A stretch of 64,000 nucleotides of DNA from Branchinecta lynchi (GCA_023053575.1 JAKZAP010000016.1:20478030-20542029); one strand, 5' to 3'; counted from the first letter of the stretch, positions 32,761 to 43,328 are shown. Numbers and translations are program-made. Notes: generated by a model not told the origin, from the letters alone.

Positions 32761-33947
32761 CGAACTACGAAACTATCCACGAACTCGACCTCTCCCCGGA
32801 CCGTTTGCTGGAAGTCCAACCGAAAAATCCGAATTTATATTTATCCCTCGCACATCACTCTAGAGGGATAATTAGCTGATCAAGAAAAAAAACCGAAAAT
32901 CAGTGTTTTCTATTTCTTTCGTAAGGAATGGTCAGCTTGGCTTGAAACCTTATATTCCTCACACCATATTCCATCAAAACATCTCATTCCCTTTACAGAT
33001 ATCCCTTTGCGTCTTGCACATACCACGGTATCTGATAACACAGTCAAAAGTCGTTTTCGCAATTTCATGGCATCTAATACCACGGTCAAAAGTCACTTTT
33101 GGAGTTATCGTGGTATCCGATATTCAGATTCAGGTTGTGGTATCTGAAATGGTCATAAAAATTTCACCAGCTTTTGTCAGACTGGAGGGAAAGAAGTTGT
33201 AACTCTATCTGCGAAAACGCAACTATGGCGTCCCCCCATTTACGTTTTGGGATCCAAAATAATAGCTTCAGTGGATGGAGGAATTATAGTACTATATAGT
33301 TATAGTATAGTATATAATGGTAAGTATTATAATATCCCGACAAAAAATTTATCTCAAAATAGTACTATGAAGTAGTACGAAAAAATGACATGCAGTACTA
33401 ACGATGCTACTACATGCTCGGTGCCATGGTAGAGCTGGTCGCTTTGCTTTCTTCAATAGAACAGAAAAAAAGTAAACTGAAATAATTTTCTGAAACCAAC
33501 CGCTCAAAAGCTGCGTCTGAGACTGTCGCCTAACTAGCAGGTACACCTTGATTCCCAACCGAGGTGTAAACACATACGCCATCTAGGCAGGCAATAAGTT
33601 AAGGTTATTGCTGATAGATGACGTATTTCTCTAATTGCCATTGTGACAGGTGATGCTGATCTACATCAAGTAGATGATCAAGTGATGATGCTGATTTGAC
33701 CACGTCCGGTAGCGAGTGGCTCAACTTAACATCTTGTTGAGAGAGGAGACCTTTTGTAAATACTACTACCATGATCAGTTACCACGGTCCTGAATATCAG
33801 ATACGATGGTGGTAACTGGACAAAAATTGATGAAAGTGAGTTAACTTTTTCAGATACTACGATCAGTCACCACGGTCCTGAACATCAGATACGATGGTGA
33901 CTGGCCAGCAAAACACGCCAGGGATTCTCAGGAAGAAGGAGTAAACG

Positions 33948-34075
33948 TGTCCGTGACGACTCAAACTCAATAACTCAAACCCTGAGCCAGCGCAGCCGTG
34001 ACACCGTTTCTTCCGTTCTTCGCAGTTACCCGGAGATTCTGCATCGGAAGGTAGAGATAGTCATCAAGTATATTG
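33948..34075 (+). repeat. Second copy of the 21184-21325 repeat
   Basis: GACGACTCAAACTCAA through GAGATAGTCATCAAG parallels the copy at 21184 in the same orientation. The surrounding 32.8-34.4 kb is otherwise intron sequence, with GGTATCTGATA-like short repeats near 33030-33130 and 33780-33900. Confidence 0.6.
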
Positions 34076-34409
34076 AGAGAGAAAGAAAAGAGTGCGTTGA
34101 GCCCTAGGCTACCTAGGGCATCCCTACCCCTCGTTTGTTGATTGGTTTCGAGAGTGGAAAATAAGGTCAGGCCCGCCGGTCCTAAGACAGTACTGTCACG
34201 CTCTTGACCAGGCTGGTTGCCATTAGGAATAGACACGAATCCAAGTGAAGAAAATGATTTAAACCAGGAAGACTGAAACAGGAATGGAAACGACAAAAGA
34301 AACGCGGCTTTAGAAACATACAGGACGATCGAAAGCGTTGAAACTATTAACGTCGCGTATGCTTTTAAGCATTTCGCTTAGCGCTGTAAGGTTACTTTAC
34401 CAAACTTAC

Positions 34410-34535
34410 TTCCTTCTGCTGCTTGTTGAGCCGTATCTCTGGTTGCCCTGTAGGCATCCGAACCAGCTTGTTTAGCCTGATCATAGTAGCTTTCTGCAGG
34501 AGGGGGTGGGGCTTCACGCGCGCCTGGTAGCGTAT
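34410..34535 (-). CDS. Gene 1 exon 4: proline run followed by LEA-like helix
   Basis: The acceptor CTTTCTTTCAG precedes ATACGCTACC and the donor is GAAGGAA then GTAAGT; phase 1 in and out, 126 bp. The peptide begins TLPGAREAPPPPAESYYDQ and continues as AKQAGSDAYRATRDTAQQAA. The proline run makes a break between helices. The DAYRATRDTAQQAA part is a typical Ala-rich amphipathic segment. Confidence 0.78.
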
Positions 34536-34679
34536 CTGAAAGAAAGAAGGTCTTCAGCCACACGCACGTCAGGTCCCTCCAGATCAACATGTACAAACTT
34601 CCCTTACGCTTTGCAATCCTTACGTAGCGCCGGGCTTCTTTACACCTGCAGCGGACTCATTCAGACTGGTGGAGAAGTC

Positions 34680-34750
34680 GAGACTGGTTTGGCAAAAATG
34701 GGACGACCTGCAGCGGACTCATTCAGACTGGTGGAGAAGTCGAGACTGGT
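34680..34750 (+). repeat. Short direct duplication of about 65 bp
   Basis: The segment TGCAGCGGACTCATTCAGAC and what follows it to TTTGGCAAA occurs twice in succession (about 34648 and 34710). Confidence 0.6.
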
Positions 34751-34956
34751 TTGGCAAACGGTGGGACGATCCTATTTCTCGTCCCCCCTTTTGCCAAAAC
34801 ATCAGAATCCTTCTTTGGGCTCTAAGTCGAGCTTAACGCAAGCAAGTTCCACCAGCCTGAATGAGTCCGCCAGTCTCGACTCTGAACTCGGTCGACTCCC
34901 ACAACTCACTTTTACCTGTGACGTTTTCTTTCTTTCCATTTTCTGCCTAATTTTTT

Positions 34957-35270
34957 CTATCTCGGAAACCAAGTATCGGAAAAACTCTTGCATAACTTTC
35001 CTCGAAGCCGGTGTCCTGATTCAACTACAAGTAAGACGTAAGCAAAATAGCGGAATTTCTTTTTCTTTTCTATTTTCATCGCTTTCAGGGAATGCAGAAA
35101 ATGAAGCAAGTGCGCAAGCGACCAAACATTGAGTGTGAAAGCCAGATGTTTATCACATCTTATATACAAACAGCGTTAGAACCAAAACATCTCTCTTCCC
35201 CAGTAACCAAACAAGTATTGAAATAACCTAATTTGAAATACTCCCCCTTTAAAAGCTAATAATATAAATA
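34957..35270 (-). repeat. Interspersed repeat shared with 63110-63300
   Basis: TGCGCAAGCGACC, ACATCTTATATACAAAC and AACCAAACAAGTATTG on the plus strand are the reverse complement of matching strings in 63110-63300. Confidence 0.65.
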
Positions 35271-35369
35271 AGCCGCATGTATAGATCCAAAGGGATACTT
35301 GCGAGATCTTGCAAGGCCAGTCTCAACAGAATGTGTGTTTACCCCTACATCTTACGCCATATCTACTTT

Positions 35370-36110
35370 GTTAAAACTGGGCAAAACTTCCTTCCTTGCC
35401 CGGCAAACTACTTGTCTGGCAAAAATACAGCTAAAAAATGGCAAACTACTTGTTTGGCAAAATACAGCTTAAAAATGAATTCAGCATGTCTCCTTACCCT
35501 TACACGAACATCTAATCAACTTTAGATAAAAAATTAAATTTTCCGGTTTCTCCCCGATTCCTAGCAAACTGCACGTCCGGGGAAGAAATTGTTGACATAT
35601 GCAGATTCAGCATTTCTTCTCACTCATAAACGGAATATCTGATCAAATTCAAACGAAATGAAACGAAATGGCCAGTGAGAAAATAAATTTCATATTTGGA
35701 TTCACCATATATTTTTACCCCTGGATTGAACCTCCAATCAACTTTCGCCGGATTCCGGGTGAACTGCTTTTCCGACGAGGACATAATTTTCCTATTCGGA
35801 TTCAGCAAAAATCTTACTAACTTAAACAAACCTCTAATCAACTTCAGATTAAACTGGTGGGCTACCCGGCGACCTACTTGTCCGGTGAGAAAATAATTGG
35901 CATATTCAGATTCAGCATGTCTCCTTTGCTTTTAAAATATTGTGTAGGCGACAGTGCCCGTCTTCGAACTTGACCTGTACTTTGACCCAAAGAGTTCTCA
36001 TGCCAAGTTTGAATAAAATATCTCAACCTCTTCCGAGATTTATCGATGGACAGAGGGACAAATTTTACGAAATCATAAATATCCCGTCACTTTCGGTTTG
36101 GGATCCCAAA
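35370..36110 (-). repeat. GGGATCCC-type interspersed repeat, minus orientation
   Basis: The end TTTGGGATCCCAAAA lies near 36097-36111, and sub-repeats with TTCCGGGTGAACTGC and CCGGTGAGAAAATAA run leftwards. Confidence 0.7.
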
Positions 36111-36119
36111 AGAAACCCC

Positions 36120-36545
36120 AATGCTCACATGCCTTCCAAGTTTCAAACTGATACCCGTTGTTTCCTGTCACTGGTTACGAACTTTACTCTTGGACAATCT
36201 GGGCTCAATTGGTGGGTGGTGTGGTGGGTGGGGAAGTCGCAACATCAAAAGTAATTTCCCAGGGTCTACAAGTACAGGGCATATCATCGTCCGATATCCA
36301 GCTCTGGCTTAGTTATGAACATTGTTGACTGGGCAATCTGGGCCCATTGTCCCTGAACCGAGTGGGTTTGGGGGGGGGGACCCTCAAAAGGCAGAACTAG
36401 TCCCAAATACCCAAAAGTGTACCAAGTTTGAACTTGGTACCAGCACTGGTTCACGAGTTATCAGCTCCAGAAAAAAACGTGAAAACCAAAAACCGAAAGC
36501 TGCTACAGCACTTGCAAGAGTGGAATGTTCCGAGGAACACCCCAC
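36120..36545 (-). repeat. Interspersed repeat shared with 62020-62480
   Basis: GTGTACCAAGTTTGAACTTG, ACGAGTTATCAGCTCCA, the poly-G tract and GGCAATCTGGGCCCA have reverse-complement counterparts in order in 62020-62480. Confidence 0.65.
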
Positions 36546-37363
36546 TAAAAACGAGCCTCGTACAGAAGAGATCCGAGACTTCAAAAGAATGAACTAAACA
36601 ATTCTGGTACAGAGCTAACTCCTGGTTTAAACATGCACTCTCGCCTCTCAGAACGATTACACATAAAAGCTTGCGTCGAATGCGAATCAGGGATTCTCTC
36701 AAGGACCGTTCAAGCTTTTGTTTAAGGCGTTGAATTTCTGAACAATACGTGCTATCCGCGAGTAAACTTCCATTCCCGCCGAGGCTTGCTGTGGTAAAAA
36801 TCAACAGGAACGGTTTCTATTATGTGTGTTAAAAATTATACATGACAAATCACGGCAATGCCTTTCCATCACGTGACTCTTGAAGAAGAAATAGAGAAAC
36901 GTTTAAGGAGAGATATCTGTAATATAAATGTAGCTGAACGAGGTCGTTGAATGAAATTCAGTCGTATTAAACTATATTACTATTTCTTTTTACACGCTTT
37001 TACCTTATCCGGATTAATAAGAGCAATCCTGGTAGGCTCGTAACTATATGGAGAAACATGCACTAGTCCGTCCAACAACACGTAGCAACATATATTATAC
37101 TGGATTGTCATGAAACCGGTAGAGGCTGATCGAAAATTTCGCATGAAAGTCATGAAAGGTCATGTTCCCTTCGGCAAACTCTTGGGATTCATTGTCAGGC
37201 TTAAGGCTCTATTTTGAAAATCTGCACATACGTGTTTCAAACGTTGGCGGGCGGCGGACAACTTGATTTCAAGTTAAACGGCCGCTGAGGATAATGCTTT
37301 GTATTTTTTTTCGTGTTACAACGTAAGTGTGAACGGTCCTTAACGAGCCAGAAACTTTCTTAC

Positions 37364-37455
37364 CCTTTACTGTCTCGTATACTCCAGCTACCTTCTCCTG
37401 GACGTAGTCAGCAGCTTTCTCAGTCAGTGTTTTACTTCGATCGATTCCCTCTTTC
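37364..37455 (-). CDS. Gene 1 exon 3: LEA-like segment
   Basis: The acceptor TTGGTTTTCAG precedes GAAAGAGGGAATC and the donor is GTAAAGG then GTAAGA; phase 2 in, phase 1 out, 92 bp. It encodes KEGIDRSKTLTEKAADYVQE, then KVAGVYETVK. The periodic K-A-A-D-Y-V-Q-E-K-V pattern is a short group 3 LEA-type helix. Junction codons: AC plus G (Thr) with exon 2, and G plus AT (Asp) with exon 4. Confidence 0.78.
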
Positions 37456-37749
37456 CTGAAAACCAAATTTGGGAACTTTCAGTACGTTATCACTGTAAAC
37501 AACTTACCTACTGTGCAATCTGTTATGAAATTTCTGACAGTGTAGTTTCTGTCAATCCCCCTGTGCCTCACCGCCAGCACTTGGATTAGACATGGTAAAA
37601 TAGATCCACAGGTTAGTGCGTGGAAAACCTGTCATCTGTGTTCCAGGTAATGGAGGTTTTGCATGTGTCTCAGCAGCAGAAAGTGACCCACTACCCTATC
37701 TATCCTACTTTTTACTATGTCTACACAATTGTTGTTTATGAGGCAATAG

Positions 37750-37874
37750 TTGTTTTTGATCGAAGTTTTGTTCGCCGTTCGCTTAGTCGGTTGCTTAACT
37801 TCCGTTTTCGAACGCCGTCGAAGTTCACCGTCTGCTTACGGCTCCGGCAATCCTTGCCCGGTCAAGAATCAGTA
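37750..37874 (+). mobile_element. TAGTTGCG-family MITE, left part only
   Basis: AGTTGTTTTTGATCGAAGTT and the following 100 bp match the left part of the copy at 31991. The match stops where a MITE of the second family begins at 37875. Confidence 0.65.
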
Positions 37875-38175
37875 GCTGCGTTCGTTGCACTCCGGGCTGT
37901 CTCTGGTGTTTAGTCACCAGTGTCCGGTTCTTCCGTTAAAACGCATTTTTTTGTTCACCTGCGAGTTGGTGGAAACCGGCTAAACCGGCTAACTCCTCGC
38001 TGCAGCAGGCCTCACGAGCAGGTTCTGGTTAGTCCGCACCGGTGAGATAAAACCGGACACTGGTTAGTTCAAGAACGGGTTATAAGACTGGTGAGAAGTC
38101 ATCGGTGGATGCAAAAACGGCTTATAAGAAAAACCGGAGACCACCGGTGAGAAATCCCGTGACAAAGAACGCAGC
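37875..38175 (-). mobile_element. TAGCTGCG-family MITE, 301 bp
   Basis: The termini GCTGCGTTC and GAACGCAGC have TA on both sides (37873-37874, 38176-38177). The whole element is the reverse complement relative of 41893-42186; both share ACCAGTGTCCGGTT-, TGCTGCAGC- and ACCGGTGAG-type boxes. Confidence 0.82.
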
Positions 38176-38591
38176 TAGTGCAAAACTCCGACCGTCAGGG
38201 ATGTTTGCAACTATGTTTCTCACAGTTCCTTATTATTTTCAAAAAGTATTTATATAAAAAAAAAAAAAAAATTCAACTCGTGCTTGAATTTCAGATTCTG
38301 GAAATATCGTTGAGGATTTCCTTCTGATCCGGACAGTATTAAAACATTTATACTGAAATCTGTTTTAGGTCAAACTCTCTGCTACCAGATTTGTTCGTTC
38401 AGCCAGTCACAGGAATGCCTCCAGCTACTCAGTACGAAGCATTCTCTAGTCCAGTGGTCCAATCAATAAATCAATGTAATTTCCCAGAATATTGTACAAA
38501 ATGGCAGTGGCATTGTCAAAAAGTTAGTTAAAAAAAAAAACAGTTAAAATGAGCACACACACAAAAACAAGACTCATATTATCTGGCGTTA

Positions 38592-38878
38592 GTTGCGTTT
38601 TTGATCGAAGTTTTGTTCGCCGTTCGGTTGCTTAATTTCCGTTTCTGAATGACGTCGAAGTTCACCGTTTGCTTAATTCTTTTTTTTTACGACACCAGCG
38701 ATCCTTGCCAGGTCGACGTTTCTTCGACGATTCTAGCAAACTTCGAACTTGCTAGCGCACGAAGTTCGACGGTCAAGAGTTTGAAGGACGAAGGAACTGT
38801 GACCGGCGACCAAAAACGGTATTTAAGCAGAGACCTTTGAGGTTGAAGGTAACTTCAAACTTCGATCAAAAACGCAAC
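38592..38878 (+). mobile_element. TAGTTGCG-family MITE, 287 bp, nested in a hAT element
   Basis: Same 20-bp inverted termini as 31991-32284 and TA on both sides (38590-38591, 38879-38880). Identity with that copy is high over the full length, with a T run replacing a few bases near 38680. Confidence 0.85.
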
Positions 38879-38882
38879 TACT

Positions 38883-38955
38883 GTAGTGCTGAACAAAGTA
38901 GGGGACAAAGGATGAATTGTTTCGCTCGCTGGAGTTTGCAGGTGGTTGCTTTAAG
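38883..38955 (-). pseudogene. LINE C-terminal stub
   Basis: Minus strand encodes PPANSSERNNSSFVPYFVQ, the same C-terminal RT motif as the LINE at 12071. Nothing more of the element is left. Confidence 0.5.
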
Positions 38956-39729
38956 GTGACTTTTGAGGCTGTTTTGGTTGGTTCCCAACCGCTGGTACGC
39001 GTACCCCAAGGGGTACGCGAAAGAACCAAAATCGATTTAGTCTGTAGCTTCAAAATCTCGTCTCACTCATTTATGACTGCCGAAAGCCTAATATTACCAG
39101 CAGAGTATCACCAGCCAAAATGTATCTTAAGGGGCAATGTATTTTCACTGACCGAACTATTTTTTTTTTTTTTAAATAACTGCTTTAACGAAAAACCACG
39201 TCGCTTCGCACTGAGTCCTTTCTTTTTAATCGTCTGGCCGACCTTTTGGGGGGGAGGGGTGTTGTCGACCTATGACGCCTATGACTACAAACTCTAGTAA
39301 AGTCAGTGAAGTAATGTTGATTCCAAAACAGCTAACCTACTGCCTTCCAAGTGATATATTCAGGTTGCAAACTGAGCCAACGAAAAAGTTTGCGATGCAG
39401 CTTGATGGAAGCACGGAGAACATCAAAACCAAACACAGAAACAGGCTGACTATACAAAATATTCCCGTTAACGACGTCGAGCCGAGATTCGACAAAATTT
39501 TAGCTACAAAGCAGCCTCTAGTGATTGCCTCGTTGATTTTGTATATATGCCTACACATGTATGCCTTATCTTTTATGATGATACATATCGTCTTTTTCAC
39601 GTTCTTCAAAAGGGGGTACGCAACCTTTTCGAACCTTGATTAGGGGTACGCGGTACGGAAAAGGTTGTGAACCACTGCTCTAGTCTACGGTGGTTAGCAC
39701 GAGGGTCGTCGTTAACGAAATGAACTTAC

Positions 39730-39900
39730 GTATATCCATGTGCTGCATCTGCTGCCTTGTTTGCTTGGTCCGCACTGTATTCCGCTGCTCGTTTCACCGG
39801 CTCACTGGATTCTCCTGTTACTGTGTCAGCAATACCTTTGCCCATCCGGCTGAAGAACTCGGTGGTTTTTGAAATGATACCTTCTCCTTCTTTTTGTTCC
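39730..39900 (-). CDS. Gene 1 exon 2: LEA-like helix
   Basis: The acceptor TTTGTTTTCCAG precedes GGAACAAAAAG and the donor is GGATATAC then GTAAGT; phase 2 in and out, 171 bp. It encodes EQKEGEGIISKTTEFFSRMG, then KGIADTVTG and VKRAAEYSADQANKAADAAH. The second half is a clear Ala/Lys amphipathic helix. The phase fits the signal-peptide exon (CC plus G, Pro) and equally the alternative exon at 41227 (TC plus G, Ser). Confidence 0.8.
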
Positions 39901-40060
39901 CTGGAAAACAAATTGCGTTTATTTGTGTTCATCTATCGAACGGCAAAACGCTAGCTTCCACAAGCTACCGACTCCCCATATTCCTTGGTCTGATAGCTAC
40001 TCTAGCAACTAGATTGTATTCTTAAAGCACACGTCATAATAGATACGGTTCTTAACGATC

Positions 40061-40282
40061 GCAACTTAACGATCGTTAACAAATTGTTAAAAGTTGCTAG
40101 TTTTTTGCGTTCCACGTTTCTGATTTCGAAATTTAAGCTCCACCCACCTTCAATTTCCGTTCCGACGCTCCGCAACTTAACGATCGTTAACAAATTGTTA
40201 ACAGTTGCTAGCTTTTTGCGTTCCACGTTTCTGATTTCGAAATTTAAGCTCCACCCACCTTCAATTTCCGTTCCGGAGCTTA
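40061..40282 (+). repeat. 111-bp tandem duplication within a palindromic element
   Basis: Two units starting GCAACTTAACGATCGTTAAC (40061 and 40172) are nearly identical. The block up to about 40430 is rich in TTAACGATCGTTAA palindromes, with GGTTCTTAAC on the left and GGAACGCAACC on the right, perhaps a foldback or MITE structure. Confidence 0.75.
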
Positions 40283-41085
40283 ACGACTGTTTACCAGTGA
40301 GCAAAATAGTCAACAATTGTAGAACTGGGAAAAGTTAATGATCGTTAAAGCTGTAGTTAGCTCCGCCCCGACGTAAAGTTAACGATCGTTAACAATTGTT
40401 AAGTTTGGGGAACGCAACCTGAAACGGTACAAACCCGATACGACGGTTTTCAGCCTGTTTCGGCCCCATTCTCTTCGAGGAGAACCACGGAAAATATTTC
40501 ACAACCAACGAGCTCATAAAAGAAATCTGAGTTCCATCATAATTACAACAGATAGATCTTTGCTTGTTAACATTATTTGTTCTTACTGTAGTTCTTACGG
40601 ATCGTACACTGGTTTAGTGCACAGTTACTGATGCATCCAGGCTGAACCGCACATGAAGATGGCATAGTTGTCGTGGGGGGAGGGGGGGCCTGTTTTCCAA
40701 TTTTAACCCGGTTTGAGTAAGGATTACGGGAGGGGTATCCAACCTCGAATTTATATTGCCTCCACTTGGCCTGAAAACCTTACAAGGTAATTTCTGTGTA
40801 GACCAAAACAGGTCCTAGGTTACTCGGGGTTTCCTTCTTGACAGTTAGGACCTCTTTATGACTGGATTAAAATTTCCTTCCAACCACTTTATGACAGGTT
40901 CGAAGTTGTGTGAATTCGAATTTGGATACCCCTCCTATGCTAGTGTGTTATTGCTTATTTTCTTCTTTTTTTTTCAAAATGTATGTCGCCCTTGCAGGCC
41001 GTTGATGATTAAAATATAGCAATTAACATTGCAATACTACAACAACAAAAAAGCTAACACTAAAATCATAAATTAGAAAACTTAC

Positions 41086-41186
41086 GGTTCCGTTTCTACC
41101 AATGGCGGCTCAACAAAGGCAAAGGTGTTAACTAGCAGGCAGGACAAACACACCCATGTCAACAGTCGACTCCTTCGTATCCTCAT
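41086..41186 (-). CDS. Gene 1 exon 1: start codon and signal peptide
   Basis: ATG (context AAAAGATGA) followed by MRIRRSRLLTWVCLSCLLVN, then TFAFVEPPLVETE; donor GAACC then GTAAGT, phase 2. The basic n-region (RIRRSR), hydrophobic core (LLTWVCLSCLLV) and NTFA-F make a classical signal peptide, likely cut after Ala-23. The mature protein would start FVEPPLVETEP and run into exon 2. An acceptor-like TTTTTCAG lies at 41201-41208, 15 nt upstream of the ATG, so 5' untranslated sequence may be spliced or continuous with 41227-41453. Confidence 0.75.
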
Positions 41187-41226
41187 CTTTTCGTTTCAAT
41201 CTGAAAAATTCAAAAGTTCAACTTAC

Positions 41227-41453
41227 GAACTGACAAGCCCGCTGACTTCAATTTGGCGTTCGAGCCGGGCGGGTAGGGAAACGTCCCCCCGAGGCTCAAC
41301 CTCTGAAATGAGTATCGCTTGAACCGTTCGCGTTTCCACTTCAGTCAGGACGGAAGATGTGGGCTTTATCACCCCCGCGACGACCTTGGTGCCAACTTCA
41401 GCAACTTCGATCATTTCCAACGAGGTTCTGACAGCGTTTGCTGCACAAAGCAA
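41227..41453 (-). CDS. Possible alternative first exon of gene 1
   Basis: Open frame of 75 codons, bordered by an acceptor-like ATTTTAG (upstream) and a donor GTCAGTTC then GTAAGT, phase 2, the same phase as the signal-peptide exon. Using its ATG (residue 14, MIEVAEVGTKVVAG) and joining exon 2 would give an isoform without a signal peptide. Only 26 bp separate this donor from the acceptor-like site of the next exon, too short for an ordinary intron, so the two are probably alternatives or one continuous 5' untranslated region. The peptide is not LEA-like. Confidence 0.4.
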
Positions 41454-41483
41454 CTAAAATAACAATTACATAACCACGAGCTC

Positions 41484-41492
41484 ATTATTTAA
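41484..41492 (-). promoter_or_regulatory. TATA-like element upstream of gene 1
   Basis: TTAAATAAT on the minus strand lies about 30 nt upstream of 41453, where the possible first exon begins. Position and sequence suit a core promoter, but AT-rich strings are common here. Confidence 0.25.
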
Positions 41493-41892
41493 GGCACGTG
41501 CACAGTCCTCCGACGCACCGAAATGTTTCTCCATGGTGACATGAATGCGTTAAATACTGGGGAAGAAAAAAATCAGTGTGAGAAATTTTATTTGATTTAT
41601 TTATTTGATCATCTTTCACAAAAAATTAAATTTAACAAAAATAAAAAGAAAACATACAAGGAGAAGACAGCCAGCACGTTTGTATACCCAAACAATATAC
41701 TGAACTCGTTTTAGTTTGCTCTAATCATCCAGCGACCAGGTACAATAGTTGTGTTTAAGCTAAATTAGACCGACAAGTTTCGATGATCCGAGCGAAGTTC
41801 TGAAATCAACCAATCAGAATTCTGGGTTAGATCATGGGTGTTCAGCGCTTGGCGCAGGGAAACCAGCGTCTGATCTCGGTGTCGACTTAATA

Positions 41893-42186
41893 GCTGCGTT
41901 CTTTGTCACGGGAGTTCTCACCAGTGTGTCTCCGGTTTTTCTTATAAGCCGTTCTTGCATCCACCGGTGACTTCTCACCAGTCTTATAACCCGTTTTTGC
42001 ACTAACCAGTGTCCGGTTTTATCTCACCGGTGCGGACTAACCAGAACCTGCTCGTGAGCCCTGCTGCAGCGAGAAGTTAACCGGTTTTCATCAACTCACA
42101 GGTGTACCAAAAGAACGCGTTTTAAGGGAAGAACCGGACACTGGTGACTAAACACCAGAGACAGCCCGGAGTGCAACGAACGCAGC
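41893..42186 (+). mobile_element. TAGCTGCG-family MITE, 294 bp
   Basis: The termini GCTGCGTTCTTTGTCACGGG and AACGAACGCAGC have TA on both sides (41891-41892, 42187-42188). It is an inverted relative of 37875-38175. It lies about 440 bp upstream of gene 1, in a position to affect its promoter. Confidence 0.82.
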
Positions 42187-42268
42187 TAATGTTTTCGGTT
42201 CCAAACGGTCGTGACGTACTTAATGATGTCACGTGATTTGAGATCCAATATAGGATTGGATTGTCCCT

Positions 42269-43328
42269 ATGTCGCTTTTGGGCTCCCAAAACGTAAGTGG
42301 AGGGGTACCTATGACTTGGCAAAAGTTGTCCATCCGTCCGTCTGTCAGCACGATAACTCTCGAAGAGAACGAGATATTTTGATGAAACTAGGTGCGAGGA
42401 CTAGATGGGATTAGATGGGCACCATAGCTGTACATGGCAAAAGCTGTCCGTCTGTCAGCACGATAACTCTCTAAGGGAACGAGATACTTTGATGAAGCTT
42501 GAGGATTCTGTGGGTCTAGGGAAAGGTCGAGTTACAATAGCTGTACATTTAGGGGACGGGGGACGGGTTCCAAATTAAGGGCCAAAAAAATGTTTTTCAA
42601 AAGCCAATGAGATAGTCAATTAAGGGGTAAGAAGATATGCTGAACACGAACATGAAATTCATTTTCTCGTCGGACAAGTAGTTCGGCCGAAATCGGAAGT
42701 TGATCAGAAGTCCGATATGGGGGTAAGGAGACATGCTGAACACGAATATGTAAATTATTTTGTCACCGGACAGGTAGTTCACCCGGAATCTGGCAAAAAA
42801 CTGAAAATTTGTCAAAATAAAACTTTAATCTGAAGTTAGAGGTTCAATGTAAGGATATAGAAACATGCTGAATACGAATATGAAAATTGTGTTCCCGCCG
42901 GACAAGTAGATCGCCAGAAAGCCGACCAAAACTTGAAATGTGTTAAAAGTAAAAGTTTTATATGAATTTCATAAGGTGTTCGGTTTACACCTTACACCCA
43001 CAAATCCGGATGAAATAGGTAAATATGGTTAAAGTAAGTTTCATCTGAAGTTCACAAGTAGTGCGCCCGAAATCCTACCGAAACCGATATTTGGCAGAAG
43101 GAAAGCAGGAACTTACGTCAATGACGCAGGCTATAGGCGTAAACACACGTGTTGAATCCATATTTTAACTAGGATCTTCTCAGAGGATTACTGTTTGCCT
43201 TAATCTGTTTCTATATTTCATTACTGAAGTGCTCAACGAGTCTGGCGAAGACTTTATTTCTACAAGACCGAATTGTCTGGATCAAATATTAAATTTTCGG
43301 GATCCCATCGAAACCTTGGGTCTTGTTA
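42269..43328 (+). repeat. GGGATCCC-type interspersed repeat, near full length
   Basis: The left end TTTTGGGCTCCCAAAACG is mutated at one base; the right end is TTTTCGGGATCCCATCG, then GGGTCTTGTT. A partial duplication of the GTCTGTCAGCACGATAACTC block occurs at 42340 and 42450. Confidence 0.78.

Larger units (their letters stand above)
38452..39677 (+). mobile_element. Decayed hAT-like element, 1.2 kb, with exact 8-bp duplication
   Basis: The left end CAGTGGTCC and right end TTGTGAACCACTG carry the CAGTGGTT terminus common in hAT elements, though the left end is diverged. The exact duplication CTCTAGTC, with the CTAG core that hAT transposases favour, lies at 38444-38451 and 39678-39685. It has swallowed a MITE (38592-38878) and a LINE stub (38883-38955), and I see no transposase frame. 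Its right end is 53 bp from the start of the intron after exon 2. Confidence 0.8.
21811..41453 (-). other. Gene 1: giant secreted LEA-like protein gene, eight exons
   Basis: Exons (minus): 41186-41086 (ATG, signal peptide), 39900-39730, 37455-37364, 34535-34410, 32447-32301, 29326-25956, 25573-25328, 22082-21996 (TAG). Intron phases are 2, 2, 1, 1, 1, 0, 0 and every junction keeps frame; the sum is 4341 nt, 1446 residues. Every intron starts with GTAAG, GTAAA or similar and ends with AG. The product has a cleavable signal peptide, no Cys after it, only a few Trp, and long Ala/Gln/Asp/Lys-rich helices, matching secreted or ER-type LEA-like proteins. I cannot name the family beyond LEA_4-like; the HPF modules are not one I recognise. 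Introns are full of repeats. Confidence 0.8.

Noticed and set aside
38452..39677. Transposase or host gene within the hAT-like element (frame at 39272-39643)
   Set aside because: The frame of 123 codons shows no hAT dimerisation or DDE motif that I can recognise and ends in the element's own terminus.
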